In this document: positions 34,682 through 42,885 of the stretch, one piece after another
Numbering within the stretch: position 1 is the stretch's first letter
Layout of the letters: each line of letters begins with the position of its first letter
NCBI GenBank assembly: GCA_944319815.1
Contig: CALUEX010000019.1
Location: forward strand, 1 to 49,513
Origin: an uncultured Prevotella sp.
GTDB lineage: Bacteria > Bacteroidota > Bacteroidia > Bacteroidales > Bacteroidaceae
Direction: 5' to 3'
Length of the DNA stretch: 49,513 bases
Translations under genes and position numbers: made by a program
The notes under the pieces: generated by a model
What the model saw: the letters and a program-made list of their open reading frames with translations, nothing else
Told to the model about the DNA's origin: nothing
The model's database searches: none

Positions 34682-35564
34682 TGTTAAATTGTTGTCTATG
34701 GCGGTGCTTGCAGTGCTGTCGTTTACGGTGGTCTCTTGCGGCACAAAGAAGGCTTTGGTTGACGCATCGTCGCCGGCTGCGGGTAAGGTAAGCGGCGCAA
34801 AGTCGGTGGAAAGCCGAAACCTCGACTTCATGAGGAAAGTCTACGACAACGAAGTTTATGCAAACAGCATATCCTCGAAAATCAAGTTGACGGTCAACAC
34901 CGGCTCTAAGGATTTGTCAATCGGCGGTTCGCTGAAGATGAAGAAAGACGAAGTAATCCGCATACAGATTACGCCGTTCGGCCTGATGGAGGTCGGACGC
35001 ATAGAGTTTACCAAGGACTATGTGCTCTTTATGGACCGGATTAACAAGGAATACGTCAAGGCAAGCTATTCCGATGTTGAGTTCTTGCAGGAAAACGGCC
35101 TTGACTTTTATGCCCTGCAAGCATTGTTCTGGAACCAGCTTTTTGTTCCGGGAACGCAAAAAATAACGGATTCATCGCTAAAAAACTTCTCTGTTACGCT
35201 GGGCGAGGCAGCCGTCAACGCCTTGATTTCGTTGCGGCGAGGCAACATGGGCTACCAATGGAGCGCCGACAAGGCTAGCGGCAAAATCAAGGCCGTGAGC
35301 GTGACGTACAGCGGAAAGACGTCAGGCACGACCACCGTGACCTGCAACTACGGGTCGTTCAAGCCGCTGGGGGTAAAGCAGTTCCCGACGGACATCACGC
35401 TTGACGTAAGCAGCGACGCCCTGAAAGACGGCAAGAAGAAGCAGCTGAACATATCAATGAGCGACCTCGACACCTCTGCCGACTGGGAAACTTTCACCAC
35501 GGTGTCGGGCAAGTACAGGCCCGTAGACGTGAAGGAACTGGCCAACAAACTTTTGAAACAGTAA
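34668..35564 (+). CDS. DUF4292 lipoprotein
   Basis: The 298-residue protein has a lipobox VVSC (Cys24). The mature part is a beta-rich domain matching DUF4292, with SISSKIKLTVNTGSKDLSIG and RIQITPFGLMEVGRIEFTKD near its start. The fold resembles LolA/LolB-like lipid-binding barrels (inference), which would suit handling of lipoproteins or lipids between membranes. It overlaps the TPR gene by 14 bp and ends directly against the EnvC-like gene (TAAATG). Confidence 0.82.
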   Translation: MWKTNVKLLSMAVLAVLSFTVVSCGTKKALVDASSPAAGKVSGAKSVESRNLDFMRKVYDNEVYANSISSKIKLTVNTGSKDLSIGGSLKMKKDEVIRIQITPFGLMEVGRIEFTKDYVLFMDRINKEYVKASYSDVEFLQENGLDFYALQALFWNQLFVPGTQKITDSSLKNFSVTLGEAAVNALISLRRGNMGYQWSADKASGKIKAVSVTYSGKTSGTTTVTCNYGSFKPLGVKQFPTDITLDVSSDALKDGKKKQLNISMSDLDTSADWETFTTVSGKYRPVDVKELANKLLKQ

Positions 35565-37145
35565 ATGAAAAAGCTCCTCATCTTACTATTTGCATTCGCG
35601 ATAGCCTTCCCCGGCGTGGCACAGACAAAGAAACAGACCACGCGGAAGAAGGCAAAGACCACGCGCGTGACGAAAAAACGCACCACGACGAAGAAAAAGA
35701 ACACGGCCAACTATTCCAATTCTTCAATAAAGGGGCTGCGCAACCAGCGTGCCGGGGTGCAGCGCAAAATAAAGCAGCAGGAGCGCCTGTTGCGTGCCAA
35801 CAAGGCCGACGTCAAGAAAAGGCTCGGCAACCTGGTGGCGCTCGGCTCGGAGATTGACCGTCACCAGAAAGCCATAGACACCATCCAGGGCGAGATAACC
35901 CACATCGACGGCAACATAAGTATGCTGAAAAGCCAGCTCGCCACGCTCGAGGGACAGCTTGCGGAGCGCAAGGCAAAATACATAAAGTCGATGCGATACC
36001 TTGCCGCCAAGCGCACGGTGCAAGACAAGCTGATGTTCATCTTCAGCGCGAAGAACTTTGCGCAGATGTACCGCCGTATGCGCTTCGTGCGCGAATACGC
36101 CGCCTACCAGCGCTCGCAGGGCGAGATGGTCAAGGCCAAGCAGCGGCAGATAGAGGCCAAGAACGCCGAGCTGCAGCGCGTGAGGGGGCAGAAGCACGCC
36201 TTGCTCAACCGCGGCAGGCAGGAGCAGGCAGCCCTGCAGGACAAGCAAGCCGTGCAGCAGGAGATGGTGAAGTCGCTGCAGAAACAGCAGAAGACGATAG
36301 AGAAAATCATAGCCGAGCAACGCAAGAAGGACGCCGAGCTGAACGCCAGGATTGACCGCCTCGTGGCCGAGGAGATGGCTCGCGCCAAGGCGCGTGCCGA
36401 AGCCGAGGCAAGGCGCAAGGCCGCCGCTGCGGCCGAGGCGAAGCGCAGGGCGGAGGCCCTGGCGCGCAAGAAGGCTGAGGCAGAAGCCCGCGCGAGGGAG
36501 AACGCGCGGCGGGTGGCCGAGGCCAAGGAGCGCGAGGAGCGGCTGAAGGCCGAGGCCCGTGAGGCTGCCAAGAAAGACGCAGCCGCCCGCGAGGCCGCCG
36601 AGCGCAAGGCGAGGGAGGCCGAGGCCGACCGCATTGCTGCCGAGCGCAAGGCCCGCGTGGACAAGGAGCGCAGCCGCGCCGAGGTGGCCAAGGAGAGCAA
36701 GCGCGCCACGGAGGCTGCCGAGCTCGACGCCGCCGACCGCAAGCTGAGCGGCAGCTTCGAGCGCAACCGTGGCCGTCTGCCCATGCCGGTGGCCGGCTCG
36801 TGCAAGATAATATCACACTTCGGGCAGTACATCGTGCCCGGCATGAAGAACGTAAGGCTCAACAGCAACGGCATCAACATACAGGGGCAGCCCGGTGCGG
36901 CGGTGCGCGCCGTGTTCAACGGCGTGGTCAGTGCCGTCAGCGAGGTGGGCGGCATGACGATGGTCATGGTGCGCCACGGCAACTACATCTCGGTCTATAT
37001 CAACCTTAGTGCCGTCAGCGTGAGCAAGGGCCAGGCCGTAAGCACGGGACAGCGGCTTGGAACTATCGGGTCGGACAACATCCTGCAGTTCCAGCTAAGG
37101 AACTGGAAGTCGGCCTTGAACCCCGAAAGATGGCTGCGCAGGTGA
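35565..37145 (+). CDS. EnvC-like murein hydrolase activator with degenerate LytM domain
   Basis: The 526-residue protein has a signal peptide (ending GVAQ, about residue 20), a Lys/Arg/Thr-rich stretch, long coiled coils (about 50-260), an Ala/Glu/Arg/Lys-rich helix (about 260-400) and a C-terminal LytM/M23 fold (about 405-526). The zinc-binding H-x-x-x-D and H-x-H motifs of active M23 peptidases are not present: the first site reads NSNGINIQ and the last LQFQLRNW. This loss is typical of EnvC, which activates amidases at the septum. Linkage to murG through ftsZ, just downstream, agrees with that. Confidence 0.87.
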   Translation: MKKLLILLFAFAIAFPGVAQTKKQTTRKKAKTTRVTKKRTTTKKKNTANYSNSSIKGLRNQRAGVQRKIKQQERLLRANKADVKKRLGNLVALGSEIDRHQKAIDTIQGEITHIDGNISMLKSQLATLEGQLAERKAKYIKSMRYLAAKRTVQDKLMFIFSAKNFAQMYRRMRFVREYAAYQRSQGEMVKAKQRQIEAKNAELQRVRGQKHALLNRGRQEQAALQDKQAVQQEMVKSLQKQQKTIEKIIAEQRKKDAELNARIDRLVAEEMARAKARAEAEARRKAAAAAEAKRRAEALARKKAEAEARARENARRVAEAKEREERLKAEAREAAKKDAAAREAAERKAREAEADRIAAERKARVDKERSRAEVAKESKRATEAAELDAADRKLSGSFERNRGRLPMPVAGSCKIISHFGQYIVPGMKNVRLNSNGINIQGQPGAAVRAVFNGVVSAVSEVGGMTMVMVRHGNYISVYINLSAVSVSKGQAVSTGQRLGTIGSDNILQFQLRNWKSALNPERWLRR

Positions 37146-37284
37146 CGCCTCGGCTTTGGCAAGATGACACCTGCCGCCCCGCTTTTGCTGTCAATGTGTC
37201 AAACTGCGCGATGCCTCCGCAACGGCTGAAACAGGCCGTGCGCGGTGCCGCCGTCGGCAGGTTGCGGTGCGGCTTCATGTAGCC

Positions 37285-37310
37285 CACTCCCGACCTCCCC
37301 GAGGGGAGTG
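37285..37310. repeat. Pyrimidine/purine-rich hairpin downstream of the EnvC-like gene
   Basis: CACTCCCGACCTCCCCGAGG and the following GGAGTG form a palindrome of the same family as those in the dcw cluster. It may terminate the dut-to-EnvC transcript. Confidence 0.65.
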
Positions 37311-37440
37311 ATGCAGTTTGCCGTAGTTTCAATGGTGTTTTTATGGTAAAAGATACCGCCAAGACAGCCGTTAGCTGTCGGTTGGCGGTTTTTTAGTGCC
37401 AGCGTTGTGGCTTGCGGCATTGCGTTTTGCCATAGTTTAC

Positions 37441-37488
37441 CGTGCAAAAGGCCATGTCTTGCAGCGCAATATGTGGCCTTTTGCACGG
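37441..37488. repeat. TGCAAAAGGCC-type inverted repeat
   Basis: The left arm CGTGCAAAAGGCCATGTCTT and the right arm ATGTGGCCTTTTGCACG pair over 15 bp at their outer ends, with mismatches toward the centre. Confidence 0.7.
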
Positions 37489-37801
37489 CCGGCGGGCACG
37501 CTTTGCTGCACGTTGCGCGCCTTGTGCCGCGTAGATGCCACGCCCCCAGCCAGTTACGCTTGCACACTTTTCCCGCCGTTTCCTGCTTCGCCGTCCCTCG
37601 TCTTGCCGCGAAACGCCCTTCCGGAGACGTCGTGCGAAATCACAAAGAAAGCAAAACCGGCAAATAAGCGACAAAACGTAAAAGCCGCATGGCCGTATGC
37701 CATGCCGTGCCCTGCCATGGCGCGCCCCGAAACCGCCCGTGCCGCAGCCCACGGCCGGCGGTGCTTATTTTGCCGGCAAGCCGGAAAAATATCCCTTAAA
37801 A

Positions 37802-37833
37802 TTGGCTGATAAGAAAAAAATTGATTACTTTTG
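37802..37833 (+). promoter_or_regulatory. Promoter of the murG-ftsZ half of the dcw cluster
   Basis: TTG (37802-37804) and TACTTTTG (37826-37833) are 21 nt apart, a good Bacteroidetes -33/-7 match. The leader to the ATG at 37858 would be about 20 nt. A TTG at 37831 is in frame with murG but lies inside the -7 box, so it is not the start codon. Confidence 0.65.
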
Positions 37834-37857
37834 CCGAATAATAAGGTACGAGGTTTT

Positions 37858-38967
37858 ATGGACGAAAAACTAAGGATAATCATCAGCGGAGGCGGTACGG
37901 GAGGGCACATCTTCCCCGCCGTTTCAATAGCCAACGCCATAAAGGCTAAGCATCCTGATGCCGACATACTGTTCGTGGGCGCGTTGGGGCGCATGGAGAT
38001 GCAGCGCGTGCCGGCAGCCGGCTACAAGATAGTGGGGCTGCCAATCTGCGGCTTCGACCGCAAGAACCTTCTGCGCAACTTCGCCGTGTTGCTGAAAATA
38101 TGGAAAAGCCAGCGCATGGCGCGCAAGGTAATACGCGACTTCAAGCCCATGGCGGCAGTGGGCGTTGGCGGCTATGCCAGCGGCCCTACGCTCAACGAGT
38201 GCGCCCGCCACGGCGTGCCATGCCTCATCCAGGAGCAAAACTCGTATGCCGGCGTGACCAATAAAATCCTCGCCAAGAAAGTGCAGCGCATCTGCGTGGC
38301 CTACGACGGCATGGAGCGCTTCTTCCCCGCCGACAAAATCATGAAGACGGGCAACCCCGTGCGCCAGTCGCTGCTCGACAGCCGCCTGACGAAGGCCGAG
38401 GCCCTGCGCTCGTTCGGCCTCGACGAAGGCAAGAAGACCGTGCTCATCGTGGGCGGAAGCCTCGGCGCAAGGACGATGAACGAGAGCGTCTTGCAGCATC
38501 TTGACGACATAAAGTCGTCAGGCGTGCAGTTCATCTGGCAGACGGGCAAGTATTACAGCGCGTCAATCAACGAGCGCCTGAAGGGCCGCGACGACCTGCC
38601 GATGCTCAAGGTGACCGACTTCATCAGCGACATGGGCGCCGCCTACAAGGCCGCCGACCTCGTAGTCAGCCGTGCCGGGGCAAGCAGCATATCGGAGTTT
38701 TGCCTCATAGGCAAGCCCGTCATCCTCGTGCCCTCGCCCAACGTGGCCGAGGACCACCAGACGAAGAACGCCATGGCCCTCGTTGCCAAGGACGCCGCCC
38801 TGTACGTCAAGGACGCCGACGCCCCGGCCGAGGTTATAGCCCTGGCCATAAAGACGGTGAAGGACGACGAGCGGCTGGCAGCCCTCGGGGCGAACATCAA
38901 GAAGTTAGGCCTGCCCGACTCGGCCGACATCATAGCCGACGAGGTAATCAAGTTGGCAAGGAAATGA
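37858..38967 (+). CDS. murG: UDP-GlcNAc:lipid I N-acetylglucosaminyltransferase
   Basis: From the ATG at 37858 (MDEKLRIIISGGG) the protein is 369 residues. It is a GT-B glycosyltransferase with the N-terminal G-loop GGGTGGHIFP (11-20), GGYASGPTL, the second G-loop VGGSLGARTMNES, and SRAGASSISEFCLIGKPVIL for UDP-GlcNAc binding. It converts lipid I to lipid II at the inner face of the membrane. In related genomes murG follows ftsW; here it opens a separate plus-strand unit with its own promoter. Confidence 0.96.
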   Translation: MDEKLRIIISGGGTGGHIFPAVSIANAIKAKHPDADILFVGALGRMEMQRVPAAGYKIVGLPICGFDRKNLLRNFAVLLKIWKSQRMARKVIRDFKPMAAVGVGGYASGPTLNECARHGVPCLIQEQNSYAGVTNKILAKKVQRICVAYDGMERFFPADKIMKTGNPVRQSLLDSRLTKAEALRSFGLDEGKKTVLIVGGSLGARTMNESVLQHLDDIKSSGVQFIWQTGKYYSASINERLKGRDDLPMLKVTDFISDMGAAYKAADLVVSRAGASSISEFCLIGKPVILVPSPNVAEDHQTKNAMALVAKDAALYVKDADAPAEVIALAIKTVKDDERLAALGANIKKLGLPDSADIIADEVIKLARK

Positions 38968-39160
38968 CACCCACCCCGGCCCTCCCGAGGGGAGGGGGCT
39001 TGATGTGCCTTGAGGGTGAGTGTCGCAAACAGGCAAGCAAGAAAGGGCTGAGAGGCCCGGTTTACTGATAATTGAGCAATAAGAATAAGGGTATGCACCC
39101 ATCGTGGTATCACGGAAAGCATACCAAGCTCCCTCCCTTTGGGAGGGGTGGGGTGGGTGT
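38968..39160. repeat. Inverted pair of pyrimidine/purine-rich hairpins between murG and murC
   Basis: The first unit (38968-39005) reads CACCCACCCCGGCCCTCCCG then AGGGGAGGGGGCTT; the second (39126-39160) is its inverse, AGCTCCCTCCCTTTGGGAGG then GGTGGGGTGGGTGT. Each is a hairpin and the pair also forms a larger inverted repeat around about 120 bp with no gene. The pair starts at the murG stop codon and ends 17 bp before murC. Confidence 0.8.
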
Positions 39161-39177
39161 CAACTTTACATACGACA

Positions 39178-40560
39178 ATGGAACTGAACGACATAAAAGC
39201 AGTGTATTTTGTTGGCGCCGGCGGCATCGGCATGAGCGCCATAGCCCGCTACTTCCTCCACAGGGGTGTGGTGGTGGCCGGTTACGACAAGACCCCTTCC
39301 GCCCTGACCGAGCAGTTGGAGCGCGAGGGGATGTTGCTCCATTTCGACGAGAACATCGACGAGGTGCCGCACGCCTGCCGCAACCGCGAGTCAACGCTCG
39401 TAATCTACACGCCCGCCATACCCGACGACCACAAGGAACTTGCACATTTCCGCGAGAAGGGCTTTGACGTGGAGAAGCGCGCCCAGGTGCTCGGTATGCT
39501 CACGCGCGCCCACAAGGGCCTCTGCGTGGCCGGGACGCACGGCAAGACCACGACGTCGGCCATGTGCGCGCACATCATGCACCAAAGCCACGTTGACTGC
39601 AACGCCTTCCTCGGCGGCATAACCAAGAACTATTCTTCTAACTACATATTGAGCAAGGAGAGCGACTACGTGGTAGTCGAGGCCGACGAATTCGACCGTT
39701 CGTTCCACTGGCTGCGCCCCTGGATGAGCGTCATCACGTCGGCAGACCCCGACCATCTTGACATCTACGGCACGAAGGAGGCCTACCTCGAGAGCTTCGC
39801 CCACTACACCGAGCTGATACAGCCCGGCGGCGCGCTCATCATACACACAGGCCTCGAAGTGCAGCCGCGCGTGCAGGACGGCGTGAAGGTGTACACTTAC
39901 GGCCGCGACGGAGGCGACTTCCATGCCGAGAACGTGGCAATCGGGGGCGGCGAAATCACGTTCGACTTCGTTTCGCCGCTCGGCAACGTGCCCGGAATAC
40001 ACCTTGGCCAGCCCGTGCCCGTGAACATAGAGAACGGCGTGGCAGCCATGGCCATGGCCCAGCTGGCTGGTTGCACCGGCGAGGAACTGAAGTACGGCAT
40101 GAGGACTTTCCGCGGAGTAGACCGCCGTTTCGACTTCAAAATCAAGACCGACCGCATCGTGTTCCTCAGCGATTACGCCCACCATCCCAAGGAGATACGC
40201 CAGAGCGCGGCCAGCATACGCGAGCTATACAAGGACAAGAGAATAACGGCAATCTTCCAGCCCCACCTCTACAGCCGCACGCGCGACTTCTACAAAGACT
40301 TCGCCGAGAGCCTGAGCCTGCTCGACGAGGTGGTGCTCTGCGACATATACCCTGCGCGCGAGGAGCCGATACCGGGCGTGACGTCGCAGCTGATTTACGA
40401 CAACCTCGCCCCCGGCGTCGCCAAGACGATGCTCCACAAGGAGGACGTGCCGGCATACGTGAAGGCCCACGACTTCGAGGTGCTCGTGGTCTTGGGGGCC
40501 GGCGACCTTGACAACTATGTGCCGCAAATCGAGAAAATACTTTTGGAAAAGTACAAGTAA
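39178..40560 (+). CDS. murC: UDP-N-acetylmuramate--L-alanine ligase
   Basis: From the ATG at 39178 (MELNDIKAVYFVGAGGIGMS) the protein is 460 residues, normal for MurC. It has the N-terminal nucleotide-binding G-A-G-G-I-G-M loop, the ATP loop GTHGKTTT (119-126), VEADEFDRSF and a late DYAHHPKEI. It adds the first stem residue, L-alanine, to UDP-MurNAc. The frame is open a little upstream, but only through the hairpin repeat. The stop overlaps the ftsQ start by one base (TAATG). Confidence 0.97.
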   Translation: MELNDIKAVYFVGAGGIGMSAIARYFLHRGVVVAGYDKTPSALTEQLEREGMLLHFDENIDEVPHACRNRESTLVIYTPAIPDDHKELAHFREKGFDVEKRAQVLGMLTRAHKGLCVAGTHGKTTTSAMCAHIMHQSHVDCNAFLGGITKNYSSNYILSKESDYVVVEADEFDRSFHWLRPWMSVITSADPDHLDIYGTKEAYLESFAHYTELIQPGGALIIHTGLEVQPRVQDGVKVYTYGRDGGDFHAENVAIGGGEITFDFVSPLGNVPGIHLGQPVPVNIENGVAAMAMAQLAGCTGEELKYGMRTFRGVDRRFDFKIKTDRIVFLSDYAHHPKEIRQSAASIRELYKDKRITAIFQPHLYSRTRDFYKDFAESLSLLDEVVLCDIYPAREEPIPGVTSQLIYDNLAPGVAKTMLHKEDVPAYVKAHDFEVLVVLGAGDLDNYVPQIEKILLEKYK

Positions 40561-41345
40561 TGAAGTTGAGGCTTAAGAAAATACTTACCGTTACGCTCTG
40601 CGTGGCCTTGGCCGGCTACGTGGTGCTCGCCATGACCGCCTTCAACCACCCGAAGGAGGCTTACCCGTTGTGCACCAAGGTGGTAATCAACATCGAGGAC
40701 GAGAGCACCAACGGCTTCCTGAGCACGACCGAGGTAAGGAGCATCCTGGAGCGTGCGAGGCTGTACCCGTACAAGAAGCTCATGAAGGACGTGAACCCGC
40801 GCGACATAGAGGACAAGCTAAAGGACAGCCCCTTCGTGAAGACGGCACAGTGCTACAAGGCCAAGGACGGCTGCGTAAGCATATCAATCACGCAGCGCCT
40901 GCCCATCATCCGCGTGAAGAACGTTGCCGGCGAGGACTATTACCTGGACGACCACGGGGGCATAATGCCCAATTCAAACTATACTTCCGACCTCATCATA
41001 GCCACGGGGTACATATCAAAGTGGTACGCGCGGAACTACTTGTCGTTTCTCGCCATGCAGATAATGGGCGATGACTTCTGGCGCAACCAGGTGGTGCAAA
41101 TCAACATCCTGCCTGACTTGGGCGTCGAGTTGGTGCCCCGCGTGGGCGACCATGTCGTCTACTTAGGTGCCCTCCCGCAGACGAAATACGTCAACCGGCG
41201 CAAGGACTTGGTGTGCGGCTTCGTGGCGAAGAAGCTCGACAGGCTCGGGAAGTTCTACAAGTATGGCCTCAGCCAGGCGGGATGGAACAAGTATTCGTGC
41301 ATAGACCTTGAGTTCGACAACCAGATAATATGCAAGAAGAAGTGA
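40560..41345 (+). CDS. ftsQ: Cell division protein FtsQ
   Basis: The 261-residue bitopic protein has a short cytoplasmic tail, one membrane helix (about 9-29), a POTRA-like domain (about 40-115, with STTEVRSILERARLYPYKKL) and an FtsQ/DivIB beta domain. It links the divisome core FtsW-FtsI-FtsL to the septum. It is encoded between murC and ftsA as in most dcw clusters, and the start codon overlaps the murC stop. Confidence 0.92.
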   Translation: MKLRLKKILTVTLCVALAGYVVLAMTAFNHPKEAYPLCTKVVINIEDESTNGFLSTTEVRSILERARLYPYKKLMKDVNPRDIEDKLKDSPFVKTAQCYKAKDGCVSISITQRLPIIRVKNVAGEDYYLDDHGGIMPNSNYTSDLIIATGYISKWYARNYLSFLAMQIMGDDFWRNQVVQINILPDLGVELVPRVGDHVVYLGALPQTKYVNRRKDLVCGFVAKKLDRLGKFYKYGLSQAGWNKYSCIDLEFDNQIICKKK

Positions 41346-41387
41346 CCGACAGGGAAAGAAAAAACAAGGAATATAAATAAGAAACGT

Positions 41388-42842
41388 ATGGCAGTAAAGG
41401 ATTTTATCGTAGCAATAGAGCTTGGCTCATCTAAAATGACTGGCATAGCGGGTAGGAAAAACATCGACGGGAGCATATCGGTGCTTGCCGTGGTGGAGGA
41501 GGATTCGTCGTCATTCATCCGCAAGGGAGTCGTTTACAACATAAACCAGACGGTGCAGTGCATATCCAACATAGTGAGGAAACTGTCGTCGCAACTCAAG
41601 TCGGAGATAGCCCGCGTTTACGTGGGCGTTGGCGGCCAGTCAATCCGCAGCGTCAAGAATGTCGTGGTGAAGGAGTTGCCCGGCGGCGCAATCGTGTCGC
41701 AGGAGATGGTCAACGAACTGATGGACAAGAACCGCAATATGTTCTACCAGGACAACGAAATCCTTGACGTGGCCCCGCAGGAGTACAAGGTTGACAACCA
41801 GTTGCAGATTGACCCCGTCGGCATACAGTGCAGCCGGCTCGAAGGCAACTTCCTTAACATCATCTGGCGCAATACGTTCTACCGTAACCTTAACCAGTGT
41901 TTCGACACCGCCGAGGTGGCAATCGCCGAGATGTACCTTGCCCCGCTGGCCCTTGCTGACAGCGTTCTGACCGACGCAGAGAAGCGTTCGGGCTGCGTGC
42001 TCGTTGACCTCGGGGCCGATACTACCACCGTTTCCGTATATTATAAGAACAAGCTGCGCCACCTGGCGGTCATCCCGCTCGGGGGCAACAACATAACAAA
42101 GGACATCGCATCGTTGCAGATGGACGAGAGCGTGGCCGAGGAGATGAAGCTGAAATACGGCAGCGCGTACACCGAGAACACGGACATCGACAACTCGCTT
42201 ACCTACCCGATAGACAACGAGCGCAGCGTTGAGGCGCGCAAGTTCATCGAGATTGTGGAGGGCAGGTTGCAGGAGATAATCGAGAACGTGTGGTATCAAG
42301 TGCCTTCGGAATATACCGACCGTCTGCTGGGAGGCATCATCCTGACCGGCGGCGGCTCGAACATGAAGGACATAGACAAGGCCTTCCGCAACCACACCCA
42401 CATCGAGAAAATCCGCGTTGCCAGGTTCGTTACGCAGGCAATCAAGTCGGGCGACCCCGAGATTATCCCCCACAACGGCATGATGAACACCATTCTCGGC
42501 ATACTTGCTAAGGGCGACATGGACTGCGCCGGCGAGGAAAAGACCGAGACGGCTGACCTGTTCGGTATGGAAAAGCCAGCCAAACCGGTCCAGACTACTG
42601 CCGACCTGCACCCTACACCGCGCAGTGCGGGCGAGATAAGCCCGGGCGTAGTGCCCACGGCAGCCGAGAAGGAGAAGGCCGAGGAGCAACGCCGCAAGGC
42701 CGCCGAAGCCGCCGCCCTGAAGGAAGGCAACGACACGGAGGAAGGCGACGAGGGCGAGAAAGATGGGAAGAAAGGCATGAAAGGCCGTATGTCGAGGTTC
42801 AAGAGATGGATGGACCAGTTCCTGAAAGAGCCTGAAGAATGA
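41388..42842 (+). CDS. ftsA: Cell division protein FtsA
   Basis: The 484-residue actin-like ATPase has VAIELGSSKMTGIAG (phosphate 1), the SHS2 1C insertion, GCVLVDLGADTTTVSVYYKN (phosphate 2), and GGIILTGGGSNMKDI (adenosine). It ends, after an acidic/alanine-rich linker of about 75 residues, in an amphipathic helix (SRFKRWMDQFLKE) that binds the membrane. FtsA tethers FtsZ filaments. The long linker is usual in Bacteroidetes. It lies 42 bp after ftsQ. Confidence 0.97.
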   Translation: MAVKDFIVAIELGSSKMTGIAGRKNIDGSISVLAVVEEDSSSFIRKGVVYNINQTVQCISNIVRKLSSQLKSEIARVYVGVGGQSIRSVKNVVVKELPGGAIVSQEMVNELMDKNRNMFYQDNEILDVAPQEYKVDNQLQIDPVGIQCSRLEGNFLNIIWRNTFYRNLNQCFDTAEVAIAEMYLAPLALADSVLTDAEKRSGCVLVDLGADTTTVSVYYKNKLRHLAVIPLGGNNITKDIASLQMDESVAEEMKLKYGSAYTENTDIDNSLTYPIDNERSVEARKFIEIVEGRLQEIIENVWYQVPSEYTDRLLGGIILTGGGSNMKDIDKAFRNHTHIEKIRVARFVTQAIKSGDPEIIPHNGMMNTILGILAKGDMDCAGEEKTETADLFGMEKPAKPVQTTADLHPTPRSAGEISPGVVPTAAEKEKAEEQRRKAAEAAALKEGNDTEEGDEGEKDGKKGMKGRMSRFKRWMDQFLKEPEE

Positions 42843-42885
42843 CCATCGCGCTAATATTTCACCACTGGATAAAAAGATACAAGAT

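Larger units (their letters stand above)
37146..37857. other. Intergenic region between the EnvC-like gene and murG
   Basis: This 712-bp gap holds a pyrimidine-rich hairpin (37285-37310), a TGCAAAAGGCC palindrome (37441-37488) and the murG promoter (37802-37833). The stretch 37490-37795 is GC-rich with no gene or repeat that I recognise. It marks the right-hand junction of the proposed dcw inversion. Confidence 0.6.

Noticed and set aside
37831-37857. TTG start codon extending murG by nine residues
   Set aside because: The TTG is inside the -7 box TACTTTTG; the family N-terminus fits the ATG at 37858.
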